A stretch of 64,000 bases of DNA from 2-02-FULL-55-14 sp964534125 (GTDB lineage: Bacteria > Bacteroidota > Ignavibacteria > UBA10030): NCBI GenBank assembly GCA_964534125.1, contig CAZHOJ010000008.1, positions 62,001-126,000 of the forward strand, written 5' to 3'. Positions 62,210 to 64,000 of this stretch are shown here, one piece after another; the stretch's first letter is position 1, and each line of letters opens with the position of its first letter. The notes under the pieces are model-generated. The model did not search any database. It had not been told where the DNA came from and saw only the letters and a program-made list of their open reading frames with translations. The translations under genes were made by a program, and so were the position numbers.

Positions 62210-62299
62210 AGTCGACAGTCGACAGATATCAGTCGTCAGACTCTTTCTCCTGCCACTCCGCCTCTGTCTGCCGACTGCCTACTGCATACTGTCTGCTGT
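62210..62299. repeat. Heptamer hairpin, GTCGACA / CTACTGC family
   Basis: The left arm has GTCGACA, GTCGACA, GATATCA, GTCGTCA. The right arm has CTGTCTG, CCGACTG, CCTACTG, CATACTG, TCTGCTG. Both hold period 7. Confidence 0.8.
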
Positions 62300-62305
62300 T
62301 CTTCC

Positions 62306-63241
62306 TCAATGTTCCGGCCGGTCCCCCCATGCGACGAGCCGTAGAAAATCCCCGAATGCGTGCAGATGGTCTCCGTGGTCGACGCCACTGTTGCCGGCAA
62401 AGCCAAGGATGCTGAAGTAGCCTGCACGCATGTCGCTCACCTGCTGCATACCAAGAGGTCCCCAGGAGAGGACCGGTGTGCGTTTGAGTCCCATCTGTTC
62501 GATGATCCAGTCGGTCGCCTCCGTCGTGCTGACGAACGTACCCGGGAACACTTCCGAGTGAGTGATCACGAATCTCTTGCCTGTCCTCCCCTCAGCGGCC
62601 TCCTGTGCGAATGAGAGGAATATCTCCAGATGCCCGGTCTCAATGCTTCCGCCCTCGGCAAGGACCGTCCGGTCAGGAACATAACTCGCATGTATCCCAT
62701 CCAGCAATAGGGCTGCATCCACCATTTCCCGATTGTGCGGCCAGGAGAGGATCCGGCGAACCGCACCGTAGCCAGCGCTGAAGCCTGCAAGGATAGTACG
62801 GCCGAAGTTCCTTTTGATCCCCTCATCTTCCAGTTCTTTCCGGATCGCCTCAACGAGGTCCAGGAATGCCGTGGAATCGACGAACGACGCGTTGTACGCG
62901 CTTGACCCGCCCCCCAGTTGTACCGTCACACCGACAAAATCTACGCCGGAAGATTCTGCTGCGTGGTGTGTGATGAAGGGGGCACCATGGAAATAGAAGA
63001 CCAGGTCCAGGGAACCGACATCGAGAGACCGCCGGGCGATGTAGATATCGACCGGCTTCGGAAGGACATCTTCGAGAATGAGGTGCACGCCGGGATATTC
63101 GGCCTGCGGTATCCTGTCGTGCCGGCGCGTGTTCTCGACCATCGGGGAGGGGAACTGCGCCCGCTGCGGGGGCGGATCCTGAGCTGTAGCGCTGAAGGGG
63201 ATGGCGAGTGCTGCGATCAAAATCGTATAAAGGATTCGCAT
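62306..63241 (-). CDS. Secreted alpha/beta-hydrolase (esterase-like)
   Basis: 311 aa. Signal peptide to about residue 20 (FSATAQ). An FYFHGAPF oxyanion-type strand is followed by the nucleophile elbow AGFSAGYGAVR (Ser near 155). LLLDGIHASY may hold the Asp, and GDHLHAFGDFL the His. No closer family is assigned. The start 63241 is chosen for the signal peptide. Confidence 0.75.
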   Translation of the reverse strand: MRILYTILIAALAIPFSATAQDPPPQRAQFPSPMVENTRRHDRIPQAEYPGVHLILEDVLPKPVDIYIARRSLDVGSLDLVFYFHGAPFITHHAAESSGVDFVGVTVQLGGGSSAYNASFVDSTAFLDLVEAIRKELEDEGIKRNFGRTILAGFSAGYGAVRRILSWPHNREMVDAALLLDGIHASYVPDRTVLAEGGSIETGHLEIFLSFAQEAAEGRTGKRFVITHSEVFPGTFVSTTEATDWIIEQMGLKRTPVLSWGPLGMQQVSDMRAGYFSILGFAGNSGVDHGDHLHAFGDFLRLVAWGDRPEH

Positions 63242-63345
63242 GATGGATCCCAAAGTGCTGAGCATGGATGGACTATGGCAAGGTACACATTATGCCGCAG
63301 AGAAGGCTGATCCGCTAGATGATCTCAGCTGTTCCTTCGGTTACC
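63242..63345. other. Gap before the tandem palindrome array
   Basis: About 100 bp. It holds the promoter side of the esterase gene; nothing specific was seen. Confidence 0.3.
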
Positions 63346-63792
63346 GACCCCGCAGGGGTCGCATCTGTCACACGTGCCCATCATTGGATCAGCCATCGGA
63401 CACCAACCCCGCAGGGGTCGCATCTGTCACACGTGCCCATCATTGGATCAGCCATCGGACACCAACCCCGCAGGGGTTGCATCTGTCATACCTGCCCAGC
63501 ATTGGATCTACCATCGGACACCGACCCCGCAGGGGTTGCATCTGTCATACCTGCCCAGCATTGGATCTACCATCGGACNNNNNNNNNNNNNNNNNNNNNN
63601 NNNNNNNNNNNNNNNNNNNNNNNNNNNNNNNNNNNNNNNNNNNNNNNNNNNNNNNNNNNNNNNNNNNNNNNNNNNNNNGGTTGCATCTGTCATACCTGCC
63701 CAGCATTGGATCTACCATCGGACACCGACCCCGTAGGGGTCGCACATTTCTAAACCTACCATAGAAAAATCAATCAGAACCCCGTAGGGGTT
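63346..63792. repeat. 59-bp tandem repeat array with REP-like palindromes
   Basis: The unit is a palindrome RACCCCGCAGGGGTY followed by GCATCTGTCAYACSTGCCCA and about 25 more bases. Palindromes begin at 63346, 63405, 63464 and 63523, an exact 59-bp period. After the N gap come one more unit, a GACCCCGTAGGGGTC (63727) and an AACCCCGTAGGGGTT (63778). It lies directly before a REP-associated-type transposase. Confidence 0.9.
63579..63678. other. Assembly gap (100 N)
   Basis: Exactly 100 N inside the tandem array. This is a conventional length for a gap of unknown size, so the copy number of the 59-bp unit is unknown. Confidence 0.99.
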
Positions 63793-63862
63793 CAATATAG
63801 CACCACCCCAACATTCCCCCAGCAATGATTACATTCCGACAACCATTCCTGAGGGGGAATAA

Positions 63863-64000
63863 TGCCGAACACCTACACACAGCTTTTCGTTCAAATCGTC
63901 TTCGCCGTGAAATATCGAGCCCGCCTTATCGCTCCACATTGGAAGGACGACCTGGAGCGATACATCTCCGGAATTGTTCAAACCAAAGGACACAAGCTGA
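63863..64000 (+). mobile_element. IS200/IS605-type Y1 transposase (REP-associated type), 5' part only
   Basis: 46 codons visible, MPNTYTQLFVQIVFAVKYRA followed by RLIAPHWKDDLERYI and so on. This is the usual N-terminus of TnpA-like single-strand transposases with a C-terminal HUH-Tyr pair beyond the window. TGAGGGGGAA is the ribosome site. The palindromes before it (63346-63792) are likely its substrate, as for RAYT/REP systems. Whether it is a solitary RAYT or a mobile IS cannot be decided here. Confidence 0.85.

Noticed and set aside
63346..63792. Regularly spaced palindromic repeats as a CRISPR array
   Set aside because: The whole 59-bp unit is repeated, with no unique spacers, and no cas genes are near. 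It fits a REP-type tandem array.

Overview
The window looks like a scaffold of a Gram-negative bacterium of the Bacteroidota / Ignavibacteria (FCB) type. This is inferred from several features. There is a type IX secretion (T9SS) C-terminal signal on a glycoside hydrolase, an S46 dipeptidyl peptidase, a bifunctional HisB, many signal-peptide and lipoprotein genes, a KDO transferase (so LPS is made), and promoters that fit a TTG - 20 to 22 bp - TAnnTTT pattern. No rRNA or tRNA was seen. A 100-base N gap at 63579-63678 shows the sequence is a scaffold.

Layout. 1-936: 3'-truncated threonine ammonia-lyase on the minus strand. 1041-8354: a TrpR-family regulator followed by a complete, tightly overlapping histidine operon hisG-D-C-B-H-A-F-IE, with matching operators directly before the regulator and hisG start codons. 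9035-14070: a WD40-caspase protein, a DUF4384-like protein and a CHASE2-adenylate cyclase in one unit. 14077-17263: hpnCDE (squalene synthesis). 17453-26114: HIT hydrolase, S9 peptidase, and a waaA-larC-priA operon. 26249-33160: cyclase-TPR protein, class A serine hydrolase, DPP7-like S46 peptidase, a small secreted protein and a metallo-beta-lactamase-fold lipoprotein. 33331-41351 (all minus): envelope coiled-coil pair, LD-carboxypeptidase, then a family-B DNA polymerase / small protein / RecA-like cluster and a NarL-type response regulator. 41781-45339: T9SS glycosidase, outer-membrane protein, YchF. 45514-56032: arginine genes argC-J-B-R-G and argH, broken by amidase and thioredoxin genes, with two ARG boxes touching the argC start. 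56158-63241: four-helix-bundle protein, NTF2-like protein, D-aminoacylase-like protein, PAP2 / CPBP / SDR membrane-lipid group, and an esterase. 63346-64000: a 59-bp tandem palindrome array and the start of an IS200/IS605-like (REP-associated) transposase.

Most unusual content. About fifteen intergenic stretches are built from degenerate 7-bp units (one family uses 9 bp), usually as two inverted arms that could form long hairpins. Unit sequences differ from place to place but the 7-bp period is kept. The arms reach into genes and supply their last codons and stop codons, and one arm pair encloses the four-helix-bundle gene. They are densest around the second unusual item, a candidate translesion-synthesis cassette: a RecA-like protein with a degenerate P-loop, a 90-aa protein, and a PolB2-like polymerase with altered motif C and exonuclease motifs. 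The 5' end of this polymerase gene is present three times in tandem, with a heptamer hairpin between copies.
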